Below are positions 50,005-58,457 of a DNA stretch of 64,000 nt, piece after piece. The position numbers were made by a program, and so were the translations under genes. Below the pieces are notes generated by a model. The model searched no databases, was not told the origin of the DNA, and saw only the letters and a list, made by a program, of their open reading frames with translations. Numbering within the stretch: position 1 is the first letter of the stretch; each line of letters begins with the position of its first letter. This DNA is from CAZCFB01 sp964511535 (lineage in GTDB: Bacteria > Myxococcota_A > Polyangia > GCA-2747355 > CAZCFB01): positions 62,001 through 126,000 of the forward strand of contig CAZEFW010000001.1 in NCBI GenBank assembly GCA_964511535.1, written 5' to 3'.

Positions 50005-50970
50005 CTATTCCACGAGCTGGGCCATGGCCTTGCGCAGCTCGGCGTGCAGCGGCGCCTTCTCCTCCTCGGTCCACTGCTCCGGCGGCTTGTGGATGAAGGT
50101 GGTCTTGTCCTCGCGGTTGTCCAGCCGACCGAACTTCAGGTCGTACTGCTTGCCCCGAGCCAGGAAGGAGACGGTGTTTTCGTGGGGCGACTTGTCCAGC
50201 AGGTACTCGATGTCGTCGCAGCCATACTCCCAGTACATCACCTCGCTCGGCACCCCGTGGAACAGGATCGAGCCCGGATCATCGGGATCCGCCCGCGCGT
50301 CGTTCTTGCGCCGCGACTCCTCCGGCGTGACCCAGATGTACAGGATGGAGGCCCGGCCCAGGATGTCATCCGACAGCTGGGACAGGGAGTACTGGTAGCC
50401 GGACGGCGCCTCGATGGGCATGCGGGATCCCTGGGGGCCGCCACGGGCGAACTCGATGACGATGGTCTTGCCCTCGAGGTCGATCTTGCACTGCTTCTTG
50501 CGCTCGGCCACCAGCTTGGCCGCCTCTGCGCGCAGCGCCGCGGCCACCTTGTCGAACACGTCGGGCTTGAGCCCCGACAGCAGGGCCTGGCCCCTGGCCC
50601 GCAGCCGCGCGTTGTCCAGCCGCTCCAGGATCCAGCGCCCCGGATCCACAGGCTCGGGCGCCGTGCCGGACCGCAGCCAGGCGTAGTCCTCATTGACCAG
50701 GTGGATCAGCGTGCCCCAGTCGATGCTGTCGCGGAAGGGGCGGTCGGGGCTCCAGAAAAAGAGCCCCTCGGCGCCCAGCTCATACAGCGCCTCGTCCACG
50801 CAGCGCATCATGTGCACGTAGGGGTAGTCATCCAGCTGCACCGTTGGGCCCATATGGAACTCCTCCCGGCACTGCTCGGGGGTCAGCGAGTCCATGTAGG
50901 CGCGCGCCTCGCTCTTGCCCGAGGCGGGCAGCGCGAGGAGCAGGACGGTGTCGAGAAGCTCTGCGGCCAT
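50005..50970 (-). CDS. P-loop protein of unknown function
   Basis: A 321-residue soluble protein with an N-terminal P-loop LLALPASGKSEAR (residues 11-23), preceded by hydrophobic beta-strand residues, as in nucleotide kinases. The rest shows GPTVQLDDYPYVHMM, a central Lys/Glu-rich helix and a C-terminal YWEYGCDDIEYLLDKSPHE segment, none of which I recognise. An AAGGAGA lies before the ATG at 50970. A 7-base hairpin overlaps its stop codon. It may be a small-molecule kinase or NTPase; the target is unknown. Confidence 0.7.
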   Translation of the reverse strand: MAAELLDTVLLLALPASGKSEARAYMDSLTPEQCREEFHMGPTVQLDDYPYVHMMRCVDEALYELGAEGLFFWSPDRPFRDSIDWGTLIHLVNEDYAWLRSGTAPEPVDPGRWILERLDNARLRARGQALLSGLKPDVFDKVAAALRAEAAKLVAERKKQCKIDLEGKTIVIEFARGGPQGSRMPIEAPSGYQYSLSQLSDDILGRASILYIWVTPEESRRKNDARADPDDPGSILFHGVPSEVMYWEYGCDDIEYLLDKSPHENTVSFLARGKQYDLKFGRLDNREDKTTFIHKPPEQWTEEEKAPLHAELRKAMAQLVE

Positions 50971-51017
50971 TTAGTTTTCTCCTTCAGCTCTGAGGGTATT
51001 AGGTTGCGGGTATCTGT

Positions 51018-51812
51018 TCAGCTCTCTTCAGGTTGTGATTTCGCCGGCGCTTCCCTTCGGGTCCGCACCAGCTCGGCGGCTATGCTAACCGCGATCTCGG
51101 CCGGTGTCTCGGCGCCGATATCCAGCCCCATGGGGGTGCGGATGGCGTCGATGCGGTCCTGCGCGACCCCACGGCTCGACAGCTCCCGCTCCAGGGCCCG
51201 GCGCTTGGTCACCGAGCCGATCATGCCGAGGTAAGCCAGGGGCCGGTTGACCAGCTCCGCCACCACCTCGGTGTCCGTGGCGTGGCCCATGGTGGCCACC
51301 ACGCAGTAGGTGTCGCGCGAATGGAAGGGCAGCGCCTCCCAGGCGGCAGGATCCAGCCCGTGGATCAAGGCCGCCGCCTGTGGGAACCGCGTGCCAGTGG
51401 TCAGCTCGGCCCGGTCGTCGACGACGGTGACAGCGAAGCCGAGGCTCGCCGCCACGGGGCAGACCGCCTGGCCCACATGGCCCGCGCCGAACAGGTAAAG
51501 CCGGGGCGGCGCGATGTGCGGCTCGAGGTACACCTGGGCCCTGCCACCGCACATCATGCCCAGGTCGGGCCGCAGATCGTAGCTCAGCAGCTTCGGCTCC
51601 CCGCTGGCGAGCACCGCCGGCGCCTCCGAGATGGCCGCCGACTCCAGCGCGCCCCCGCCGATTGTGCCCACGCTGCTGCCGTCGCCCAGGATGAGCATCT
51701 TGGCCCCCAGGTGACGCGGCGCGGAGCCCTCCACCTTCACCAGCACGGCCATGACACAGGGCGTGCCCCCGGAGATGAGCTCGGCGAGGCGGGCGATGAC
51801 ATTCTCGGACAT
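51018..51812 (-). CDS. xdhC: XdhC/CoxF-type molybdenum hydroxylase maturation factor
   Basis: A 264-residue protein with the XdhC_CoxI N-terminal part (VLVKVEGSAPRHLGAKMLI, GTIGGGALESA) and a C-terminal Rossmann domain (LYLFGAGHVGQAV, TMGHATDTEVV, YLGMIGSVTKRRAL). XdhC inserts sulfurated molybdenum cofactor into xanthine-dehydrogenase-type enzymes. No molybdenum hydroxylase gene is in the window, so its client is elsewhere. Nearness to the pyrimidine-degradation genes fits a nucleobase-catabolism neighbourhood (inference). Confidence 0.92.
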   Translation of the reverse strand: MSENVIARLAELISGGTPCVMAVLVKVEGSAPRHLGAKMLILGDGSSVGTIGGGALESAAISEAPAVLASGEPKLLSYDLRPDLGMMCGGRAQVYLEPHIAPPRLYLFGAGHVGQAVCPVAASLGFAVTVVDDRAELTTGTRFPQAAALIHGLDPAAWEALPFHSRDTYCVVATMGHATDTEVVAELVNRPLAYLGMIGSVTKRRALERELSSRGVAQDRIDAIRTPMGLDIGAETPAEIAVSIAAELVRTRREAPAKSQPEES

Positions 51813-51957
51813 GGTGGAGGGAGGTTACCTCAGGGTCGGCGGGGGATCCACCGGTGCAGTGGGGTTGCCCGGGCGCCCCGCAGATTTGAACGGATCCTCA
51901 AGGCCGAGCATCATACCGATGAGGCGCCTGGCGCCGCTCATCGAACCCGGGGGTGTG

Positions 51958-53148
51958 ATGACTGATTTCCTCATTCGGCACCAGCCCGCGCTCCTGCCCC
52001 TGGCCGCCTGCTGCCTACTCGCGGGCTGTTTGCCAGAACCAGACTCCAGGGCACAGGTGGGATGGCCCGAGCTCGGGGCGAACTACCCGGACCTCGGCCA
52101 CCATGACCTGCGCCCCCACGACATCCGCCCCGACGACGCGGATCCAATGGCCTCCACGGGGAAATGCATCGCCGCCGGCGCGGAGGTGACTTTAATGGCT
52201 GAGGTGCCCACCCAAGAGGACCTGACTGATGTCTGGGGAACCAGCCCGTCCGACATCTTTGCGGTTGGCGCCGGCAGCACAGTCGTTCATTTCGACGGCG
52301 CCAGGTGGGTGCCCCAGGCGTTCCCGATGAAGGCGCACCTGATCAGCGTCCGGGGCAAGAGCAGCGACGATGTCCACGCCGTGGACAGCACAGGCAGCGT
52401 CTACCATTACAACGGGAGGCAGTGGACCGTCAGGGCCACGGCGGGCACCGGCGACCTCCAGGCGCCGGTCTGGTGGGCCGGGCCCTCCGACCTCTGGGCG
52501 ATCACTCGCCGGCTGGTGCTGCATTTCGACGGCAAGCAGTGGCGCAGCCCGTTCCAACTCGACAGCGATGCGGTGACCCGATTTCGGGGCCACTACCTCA
52601 CTGAATTCACCGGCATCTGGGGCGCCAACAGCGGCGACCTCTGGGTCACTGGCAGGACCCGCTGGACCTACAACGACGGCTCCAACTATGCAGGCGCGCC
52701 GTTCTTCGTCCGGTACGATGGCAAAAAATGGTCGCTCTGGGACCCCAACTACAGATTCAACGATGGCGCCCTCAGGGTCTGGGGCACGAGCACCAACAAC
52801 ATGGTTGTGTGTTCCGAAACGGTGGATTCAGCCGCTGATCAAACGTTCTCGGTCATGTGCGATCACCGAACCAACCTGGGGTGGACCTCCGTTCTGAAGT
52901 CAGAGGAGGGCCTGGTTATCAACGCGCTGTGGGGCATCGGCGGCAGCGAGGTCTACATCGCCACCACGGGCGTGCTGAACAGCGTCGGCCTTCGCCTCTG
53001 GTGCTGGGACGGCAAGGTCGCCAGGACCATCTGGAAATACGAGGATTCCTCTTACTCCTCCAGGCAGATCAACGCGGTCTGGGGCACCCCTACCTCCGAT
53101 ATCTTCGCCGTCGGAACAAACGGCACCATCCTCCGCTTCACGCGCTGA
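51958..53148 (+). CDS. Propeller-like lipoprotein with WGT-S-D-FAVG repeats
   Basis: A protein of 396 residues with ATG 51958 and a lipoprotein signal ending LLAGC. A linker with a repeated Asp-(Leu/Ile)-Arg-Pro pattern follows. The body consists of repeated units such as VWGTSPSDIFAVG, STVVHFDGARWVP, WWAGPSDLWAI, WGANSGDLWVTG and VWGTPTSDIFAVG, which would fold as a beta-propeller. Families of this type are abundant in myxobacteria and usually lack known function; surface binding is likely. A weak promoter (TTGAAC, 17 bases, CATCAT at 51886-51914) lies upstream. Confidence 0.8.
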   Translation: MTDFLIRHQPALLPLAACCLLAGCLPEPDSRAQVGWPELGANYPDLGHHDLRPHDIRPDDADPMASTGKCIAAGAEVTLMAEVPTQEDLTDVWGTSPSDIFAVGAGSTVVHFDGARWVPQAFPMKAHLISVRGKSSDDVHAVDSTGSVYHYNGRQWTVRATAGTGDLQAPVWWAGPSDLWAITRRLVLHFDGKQWRSPFQLDSDAVTRFRGHYLTEFTGIWGANSGDLWVTGRTRWTYNDGSNYAGAPFFVRYDGKKWSLWDPNYRFNDGALRVWGTSTNNMVVCSETVDSAADQTFSVMCDHRTNLGWTSVLKSEEGLVINALWGIGGSEVYIATTGVLNSVGLRLWCWDGKVARTIWKYEDSSYSSRQINAVWGTPTSDIFAVGTNGTILRFTR

Positions 53149-53224
53149 TATCCTCAACATACGAGGTCGCGTGTAACGCAGCGCGGGGGTTGCGCTACCA
53201 TTGAAGGACCACGAGGTGATTCAA

Positions 53225-53857
53225 TTGAACAAGATTGCCCTGATATCCCTGTCCGCCGCCCTGCTGCTGGGCGCCTGCTCAGACGACGCCCAGCAGGCCG
53301 CCACCCCCGATTCGGCGCCTGCCCCGGACATGATGGCCCCGGACATAATCGCCCCTGACACCGCGCCGCCGGCCAAGTACCCGTTCGACATCACTGACAT
53401 GAAGTGGGCCAACGTGCCGGGCGGCGCCAAGGTGCCCCCCGCTTCGCTGTTTCACGACAAGGTGGTGTTCGTCAGCGCGTTCCAGACCTGGTGCCCCGGC
53501 TGCCACTCCTACGGCATCCCCATGACCAAGCTGCTCATGGACAAGTACAAGGGGAACACCAACATCATCTTCCTCTTCCTGCAGACCACCTTCGAAGGGC
53601 ACGCTTACAACACCTTCGACAAGGGGCTGGCCTCGTTGCAGCAGGCAAAGTTCGGCCTGACCAAGCCGTTTTACGGCCACCAGGAGTCCGCCGCCGCTCA
53701 CCAGTCCACCTCGTTCATGAAGACCTACAAGACCGGCGGTACGCCGGCCTTCGTCATATTCCGCAAGGACCAGAGCGTGGAGTTCTCCGGCATCCCCAAG
53801 GGCTGGCCCCAGCTGCACGACTGGGTCAACCGGATCGATCCGTTGTTGAAGAAGTAG
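53225..53857 (+). CDS. TlpA-like thioredoxin-fold lipoprotein
   Basis: A protein of 210 residues. TTG 53225 with GAGGTGA 5 bases upstream gives the compact lipoprotein signal MNKIALISLSAALLLGAC; GTG 53216 is an alternative start. A Pro/Ala/Asp linker precedes a thioredoxin domain whose active site is FQTWCPGCHSYGIP, and the cis-proline loop is GGTPAFVIFR. TlpA/ResA-like proteins carry out thiol redox steps in the envelope. No maturation partner is adjacent. Confidence 0.85.
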   Translation: MNKIALISLSAALLLGACSDDAQQAATPDSAPAPDMMAPDIIAPDTAPPAKYPFDITDMKWANVPGGAKVPPASLFHDKVVFVSAFQTWCPGCHSYGIPMTKLLMDKYKGNTNIIFLFLQTTFEGHAYNTFDKGLASLQQAKFGLTKPFYGHQESAAAHQSTSFMKTYKTGGTPAFVIFRKDQSVEFSGIPKGWPQLHDWVNRIDPLLKK

Positions 53858-53875
53858 TCAGCAGTCGAAAGTCGC
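53855..53875. repeat. Heptamer repeat (CAGTCGA family), 3 copies
   Basis: TAGTCAG, CAGTCGA and AAGTCGC follow one another, the first containing the TAG stop codon of the thioredoxin-fold gene. The unit matches the five-copy array at 37606-37640. Confidence 0.6.
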
Positions 53876-53917
53876 CTGCCGGTAAGGTATCCTCCTCTGA
53901 TCCAAAAGGAGGAGACC

Positions 53918-55408
53918 ATGGACCTCATTCGCCACTACATCGGAGGAACCCCCCACCAGGCCGAGCCCGAGCGCTTCGGCGAGGTGACCGAATCAGCCAC
54001 CGGCGAGGTGACGGCCCGCGTCGCCTTCGCGTCCCCTTCCGAGGTGGACCTGGCCGTGGCCGCCGCCAAGGACGCGTTCGCCACCTGGCGATACTCCTCC
54101 CTGGCCAAGCGCACCGACGTGCTGTTCAAGTTCCGTGAGCTGTACGTCAAGCACGCCGACGAGGTGGCCCGCATGCTCACCAAGGAGCATGGCAAGGTGC
54201 TGTTCGACGCCAGGGGCGAGGTGCAGCGCGGCCTGGAGGTGGTGGACTTCGCCTGCGGCATCGCCCAGCTGCTCAAGGGCGAGCTGTCGGAGAACGTGTC
54301 CGCCAGCGTGGACTGCTACCAGATCCGCCAGCCCCTGGGCGTGGTGGCGGGCATCACCCCGTTCAACTTCCCCGCCATGGTGCCCCAGTGGATGTACCCC
54401 CTCGCCATCGCCTGCGGGAACACCTTCGTGCTCAAGCCGAGCGAGCAGGATCCGTCGCCGGCCAACCTTGCCGCCGAGCTGTGGAACGAGGCGGGCCTCC
54501 CCGAGGGCGTGTTCAACGTGGTGCACGGCGACAAGGTGGCGGTGGACCGCATCATCGAGCACCCGGACATCGCGGCCATCAGCTTCGTGGGCTCCACCCA
54601 CGTGGCCAAGTACATCTACGAAAACGGCATGAAGCGGGGCAAGCGGGTGCAGGCCCTGGCCGGCGCCAAGAACCACATGTTCGTGCTGCCCGACGCTGAC
54701 CTGGAGCTGGCCGCCGACTCGGCGGTCAACGCCGGCTTCGGCTCCGCGGGCGAGCGGTGCATGGCCATCAGCGTGCTGGTGCCCGTGGGAGACGTGGCCG
54801 ACAAGCTGATCCCGATGATCGTGGAGCGCATGGCCGACGTGAAGGTGGGTAACGGCTTCGACGAGGTGGACATGGGGCCGCTCATCACCCGGGCCCACTG
54901 CGACAAGGTCAAGGGGTACGTGGACGCCGGCGTCTCCGAGGGCGCAGACCTGCTGGTGGACGGCCGCGGCCTGGTGGTCCCCGGCCACGAGGGCGGGCAC
55001 TTCCTCGGCCCCTGCCTGTTCGACAACGTCACCCCCGAGATGTCCATCTACAGCGACGAGATCTTCGGCCCGGTGCTGAGCACCGTGCGCGTGCCGACCT
55101 ACGAGGCGGGCATGGCCCTGCTGGACAACAACCCCTGGGCCAACGGCGTGGCGCTGTTCACCAACGACGGCGGCGCGGCGCGCAAGTTCCAGACCGAGGT
55201 GGACGTGGGCATGGTGGGCATCAACGTGCCGATCCCTGTGCCCATGGCGTACCACTCCTTCGGCGGCTGGAAGGACTCGCTGTTCGGCGACTACCACGTG
55301 CACGGCATCGAGGGGATCCGCTTCTTCACCCGCACCAAGGCGGTCACCGTGCGCTGGCCCGAGCCGTCGCTGCGCGGCAAGAACCTGGGCTTCCCGACGC
55401 AGGAATAG
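53918..55408 (+). CDS. mmsA: CoA-acylating (methyl)malonate-semialdehyde dehydrogenase
   Basis: A protein of 496 residues of the MMSDH branch of aldehyde dehydrogenases. Landmarks are ITPFNFPAMVPQWMYPLAIA, LKPSEQDPS, SFVGSTHVAKYIY and the catalytic cysteine in GSAGERCMAISV. The usual general-base Glu motif is replaced by ALAGAKNHM, the MMSDH hallmark. It oxidises malonate or methylmalonate semialdehyde to acetyl-CoA or propionyl-CoA with NAD and releases carbon dioxide. It begins the pyrimidine-degradation cluster, finishing the route from beta-alanine or beta-aminoisobutyrate. A GGAGG lies 7 bases before the ATG. Confidence 0.95.
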   Translation: MDLIRHYIGGTPHQAEPERFGEVTESATGEVTARVAFASPSEVDLAVAAAKDAFATWRYSSLAKRTDVLFKFRELYVKHADEVARMLTKEHGKVLFDARGEVQRGLEVVDFACGIAQLLKGELSENVSASVDCYQIRQPLGVVAGITPFNFPAMVPQWMYPLAIACGNTFVLKPSEQDPSPANLAAELWNEAGLPEGVFNVVHGDKVAVDRIIEHPDIAAISFVGSTHVAKYIYENGMKRGKRVQALAGAKNHMFVLPDADLELAADSAVNAGFGSAGERCMAISVLVPVGDVADKLIPMIVERMADVKVGNGFDEVDMGPLITRAHCDKVKGYVDAGVSEGADLLVDGRGLVVPGHEGGHFLGPCLFDNVTPEMSIYSDEIFGPVLSTVRVPTYEAGMALLDNNPWANGVALFTNDGGAARKFQTEVDVGMVGINVPIPVPMAYHSFGGWKDSLFGDYHVHGIEGIRFFTRTKAVTVRWPEPSLRGKNLGFPTQE

Positions 55409-55525
55409 CCCGCCCATCATCGCGGAACCTCGCGCAGCGAGGCGAGCAGGGCGGGGCTCCGTCGGAGGCGCGTTGCATTTGCACGGCCCCACGGCGCAGC
55501 GCAGCGCCCAAAGGAGGAACAACCA

Positions 55526-56788
55526 ATGTATAGATGCTCCAGGGAGAGGATGACGGACAAGGTCGAGACCTTCAGCCGCTACGGCGATGCCGGCAACGGC
55601 GGGGTCACGCGCTACACCCTTTCGCCCGAGGACGTCCTGGCGAGGGAGGAGTTCGTCAAGCGCATGGAGGCCATCGGGGCCACCATCGAGGTGGACGACG
55701 TGGCCAACATGTACGCCACCCTCGAAGGCAGCGACCCTGACGCCAAGCGCATCGTCATGGCCTCCCACAGCGACTCCGTGAAGAACGGCGGCAACTACGA
55801 CGGGATCCTCGGCGTCATCTGCGGCATGGAGGTGCTCGAGGCCGTGGCTGACCAGGGCATCGCCCACCGGCACCCGCTGACCGCCATGATCTGGACCAAC
55901 GAGGAGGGCTCGCTCTACCCGCCCGCCATGATGGTCTCTGGCATCGTCTGCTACGACCACCTGCCCGAGGCGATCAGGGGCAGCTTCGAGTACGACAACC
56001 TGATGGCCTCCAAGAGCATGCTCGACCCGAGCCAGACCTTCGGCGCGGCGCTGGACGCCTCCGCGTACAAGGGCGATCGCAAGCTCCGCCTCAGCCCGGA
56101 CCGGTACCGCGCCATGTTCGAGCTGCACATCGAGCAGGGGCCGATCCTGGAGGACGCGGGCAAGGACGTGGGCGTGGTGCAGTGCGTGCTCGGCATGTTC
56201 AACTACCGGTTCCGCTTCTACGGGCAGACGGTGCACGCCGGGACCTTCCCCATGGCCAAGCGCCAGGACGCCCTGTACGCGGCCTCCCAGACCATCTGCT
56301 ACCTGCACGATGAGATCGACAAGCTGGGCCACCCGGAGCTGGTCTACACCACGGGCGAGATCGTCTGCCACCCGTGCGTGCACACCTGCGTGCCCGACTA
56401 CGTGGACTTCTGCATCGACGTGCGCCACGAGGACGCGGCGCTGCGGGAGAAGGTCCTGGACATCGTCAAGGGGTGCGCCGAGCGGGAGTGGGCCGGCTGC
56501 CGCTGCGAGATCGAGAAGATGTGGAGCCGGGACACGGTCTACTGGGACAAGGAGCTGGTGGGGCACATCAAGGCCGCGGCCGAGGAGCTGGGGACGAGCC
56601 ACCAGCTGATCAACTCCGGCGCCGGCCACGACGCCCAGTTCGCCTCTTACATGCTCCCCTCGGCCATGATCTTCATCCAGTCCAGGGGCGGCCTGTCCCA
56701 CTGCGAGCCGGAGTACTCCTCACCGGAGCACTGCGCGGCGGGCGCCGACGTGCTGCTCAACGCCGTGCTGAAGGTCGATCAGCAGTAG
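55526..56788 (+). CDS. N-carbamoyl-beta-alanine amidohydrolase (M20-type ureidopropionase)
   Basis: A 420-residue di-metal amidohydrolase. Metal ligands are in VMASHSDSVKNGG, NYDGILG, TNEEGS and ELHIEQGP, with GAGHDAQFASY near the end. The family (HyuC/PydC/AmaB) hydrolyses N-carbamoyl-beta-alanine or carbamoyl-amino acids to beta-alanine, ammonia and carbon dioxide. Allantoate amidohydrolase is the close alternative, but the surrounding preT-preA-hydantoinase set favours the pyrimidine role. AAGGAGG lies 8 bases before the ATG. The upstream 117-base gap holds two short GC hairpins, CCTCGC-GCA-GCGAGG at 55428-55442 and GGCGC/GCGCC at 55493-55508, just before the ribosome site. Confidence 0.9.
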   Translation: MYRCSRERMTDKVETFSRYGDAGNGGVTRYTLSPEDVLAREEFVKRMEAIGATIEVDDVANMYATLEGSDPDAKRIVMASHSDSVKNGGNYDGILGVICGMEVLEAVADQGIAHRHPLTAMIWTNEEGSLYPPAMMVSGIVCYDHLPEAIRGSFEYDNLMASKSMLDPSQTFGAALDASAYKGDRKLRLSPDRYRAMFELHIEQGPILEDAGKDVGVVQCVLGMFNYRFRFYGQTVHAGTFPMAKRQDALYAASQTICYLHDEIDKLGHPELVYTTGEIVCHPCVHTCVPDYVDFCIDVRHEDAALREKVLDIVKGCAEREWAGCRCEIEKMWSRDTVYWDKELVGHIKAAAEELGTSHQLINSGAGHDAQFASYMLPSAMIFIQSRGGLSHCEPEYSSPEHCAAGADVLLNAVLKVDQQ

Positions 56789-56797
56789 CGCCCGGTC

Positions 56798-58264
56798 TCA
56801 CGAGGCCTTGGAGGCGAGCCAGGTGTTGAGCGCCTTCTGCGCCGCCGCGTTCCAGGCCAGATCCTGAACATTCCCCGAGTCCCTGGGCGCCGCTGGCGGC
56901 GAGCCGCCCCACATGGGGTGATCCAGAAAGACGGGCAGGGGCACCATGTAGACATAACCAGAGGACGAGGTGACCCGCACCGCGCCTTCCGGGTTCTTGG
57001 CGGTGCTCTTCCACGCAGCCTGCACGCTGTAGTAGGCGCTGTACGACAGCCCGCTCCGGTTGAGGGACACGGCGTGGAGCTTGCCGGAGTCGAGCAGCAG
57101 CTCGAAGGTCGAGCCGTACCGGGTGAACTTGCCCGTGATGGCCGTATCGTCGAACTGGCTGAGGAAGGTGGTGCTCAGCTTCGCCTTGGCCGAGATGTAG
57201 ACCTTGAGCTGCTTCCTGGCCCCGGCGGAAGGATCAGCCACGTAGAAGGAGATGTTCCCGGCGCTGGTCTTGCTGGGCCAGGTGGTGACCACGGCGCGGG
57301 CCACCGACACGACCTCGCCGTAGTACTGCGAGGCGGTGCCGCTGCCGGCAGCTTCCGCGGCCAGGGTGGTGATGGTGAGACTCGCCGGCGGCGTCACCGC
57401 GCCGGCCCAGCTGGCCACCATGCCGCGCAGCGCCTTCATGGTGGAGGGGCCGATGCCCGAGGTGGCGGCCAGCGAGGAGAGGCTGGCCCAGGGGCGGCCG
57501 GCCAGGATCTTCTTGCGCGGCGAGGTGGTGACTCCGCCCGTCTTCAGCTGCAGATCCGTGGCCTTGTTGGCGATCTCCAGGGCGGTCTTCTCCTCGGCGG
57601 CGGTGAAGGTGACCAGGTCGTGGGTGCCGCCGGTGGTGGTGCCGCCAGCCGCGGTCCACTTGGCCACGTACGCCCGCAGCGCCTTGAGCGCGGCAGCCCC
57701 CACGTACTTGACCCCGTCCAGATCGGCCATGCTGTTGATGGGCCGCGCGGCCACGATGTTCTTGGCGGCTGTGCTGGTCAGGCCGATCTCCTTGTCCAGC
57801 TGGGTCAGCGTCGCGTCGTTGGCCATCTCCAGCGTGGTGGTCACTTCGGCGGCGGTGAAGGTGACCCCGCTCTGGCTCACGGAGGAGCCGGCGGCCGGGG
57901 TCTTGGTCCACTTGGGCACGTAGCCGCGCAGGGTCTTGAGGGCGGTGGCGCCCACGTAGCTCACGGCGTCCAGCGACGTCATACTCTTGATCGGCCTGGC
58001 GGCCACGATGTTCTTGGCCGCCGTGGCGTGCAGGGCGATCTCATCGTCCAGCTGGATCAGGGTCGCCGCGTTGACCATGTCCAGCACGGTGGTGGCCTCC
58101 TGGGCGGTGAAGGCCACGCCCGAGTAGGTGCCGCCCGATGTCAGCGCCGCCGGCTTCCAGGTGTACCCGTCGCGCCACTCATCGGCGGTGGAATCTTCGC
58201 CACCGCCGCAGGACATCGTCAGCGCCGCCACCAGCGCGGCTGCGAGCATCATCTTTCCGTTCAT
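56798..58264 (-). CDS. Lipoprotein with three helix-hairpin-helix-like repeats
   Basis: A 488-residue lipoprotein; ATG 58264 has GGAGG 7 bases upstream and the signal ends LTMSC. Three repeats of about 75 residues, each roughly VTFTAAE..TLEMAN.AT..QLD followed by AAKNIVAARPI.S...LD.V.YVG..ALK.LR.YV, resemble the ComEA-type HhH unit, with a degenerate third or fourth copy (ILAGRPWASLSSLAATSGIG). The C-terminal part is beta-rich (GKFTRYGSTFELLLDSG), OB-like in feel. HhH units bind DNA in ComEA, but here the context gives no link to DNA uptake. It is transcribed against the flanking pyrimidine genes, interrupting their cluster. Confidence 0.78.
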   Translation of the reverse strand: MNGKMMLAAALVAALTMSCGGGEDSTADEWRDGYTWKPAALTSGGTYSGVAFTAQEATTVLDMVNAATLIQLDDEIALHATAAKNIVAARPIKSMTSLDAVSYVGATALKTLRGYVPKWTKTPAAGSSVSQSGVTFTAAEVTTTLEMANDATLTQLDKEIGLTSTAAKNIVAARPINSMADLDGVKYVGAAALKALRAYVAKWTAAGGTTTGGTHDLVTFTAAEEKTALEIANKATDLQLKTGGVTTSPRKKILAGRPWASLSSLAATSGIGPSTMKALRGMVASWAGAVTPPASLTITTLAAEAAGSGTASQYYGEVVSVARAVVTTWPSKTSAGNISFYVADPSAGARKQLKVYISAKAKLSTTFLSQFDDTAITGKFTRYGSTFELLLDSGKLHAVSLNRSGLSYSAYYSVQAAWKSTAKNPEGAVRVTSSSGYVYMVPLPVFLDHPMWGGSPPAAPRDSGNVQDLAWNAAAQKALNTWLASKAS

Positions 58265-58396
58265 GTGTGGACCTCCCAGGGCACCACCAGAATATCGGCA
58301 GCGCGCGACGTCGTCCACAGGCAGCCAGGTCTCGGGGCGCCAGAGTGGCCGCCGAGCCTCGTGCTTCAGCCCTGGGTCCCCAAGATACCCCTTTAC

Positions 58397-58457
58397 CTCC
58401 ACCTCACCTTTGCCGGACAATTCTATTTTCTTTTTCGGCGAGCAAATTGAGGTGGAG
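58397..58457 (+). promoter_or_regulatory. Possible RBS-sequestering hairpin in the preT leader
   Basis: CTCCACCTCA (58397-58406) is the exact reverse complement of TGAGGTGGAG (58448-58457), which holds the ribosome-binding site of preT and ends right before its ATG. In a leader RNA the two would form a 10-base stem closing a 41-base loop and hide the ribosome site. The 193-base space to the divergent lipoprotein gene holds no other clear promoter. Regulation is inferred. Confidence 0.5.

Noticed and set aside
53993..56701. 902-codon minus-strand open frame opposite mmsA and the ureidopropionase
   Set aside because: Antisense shadow of two strongly supported enzymes; His/Val/Gly-rich composition without motifs.
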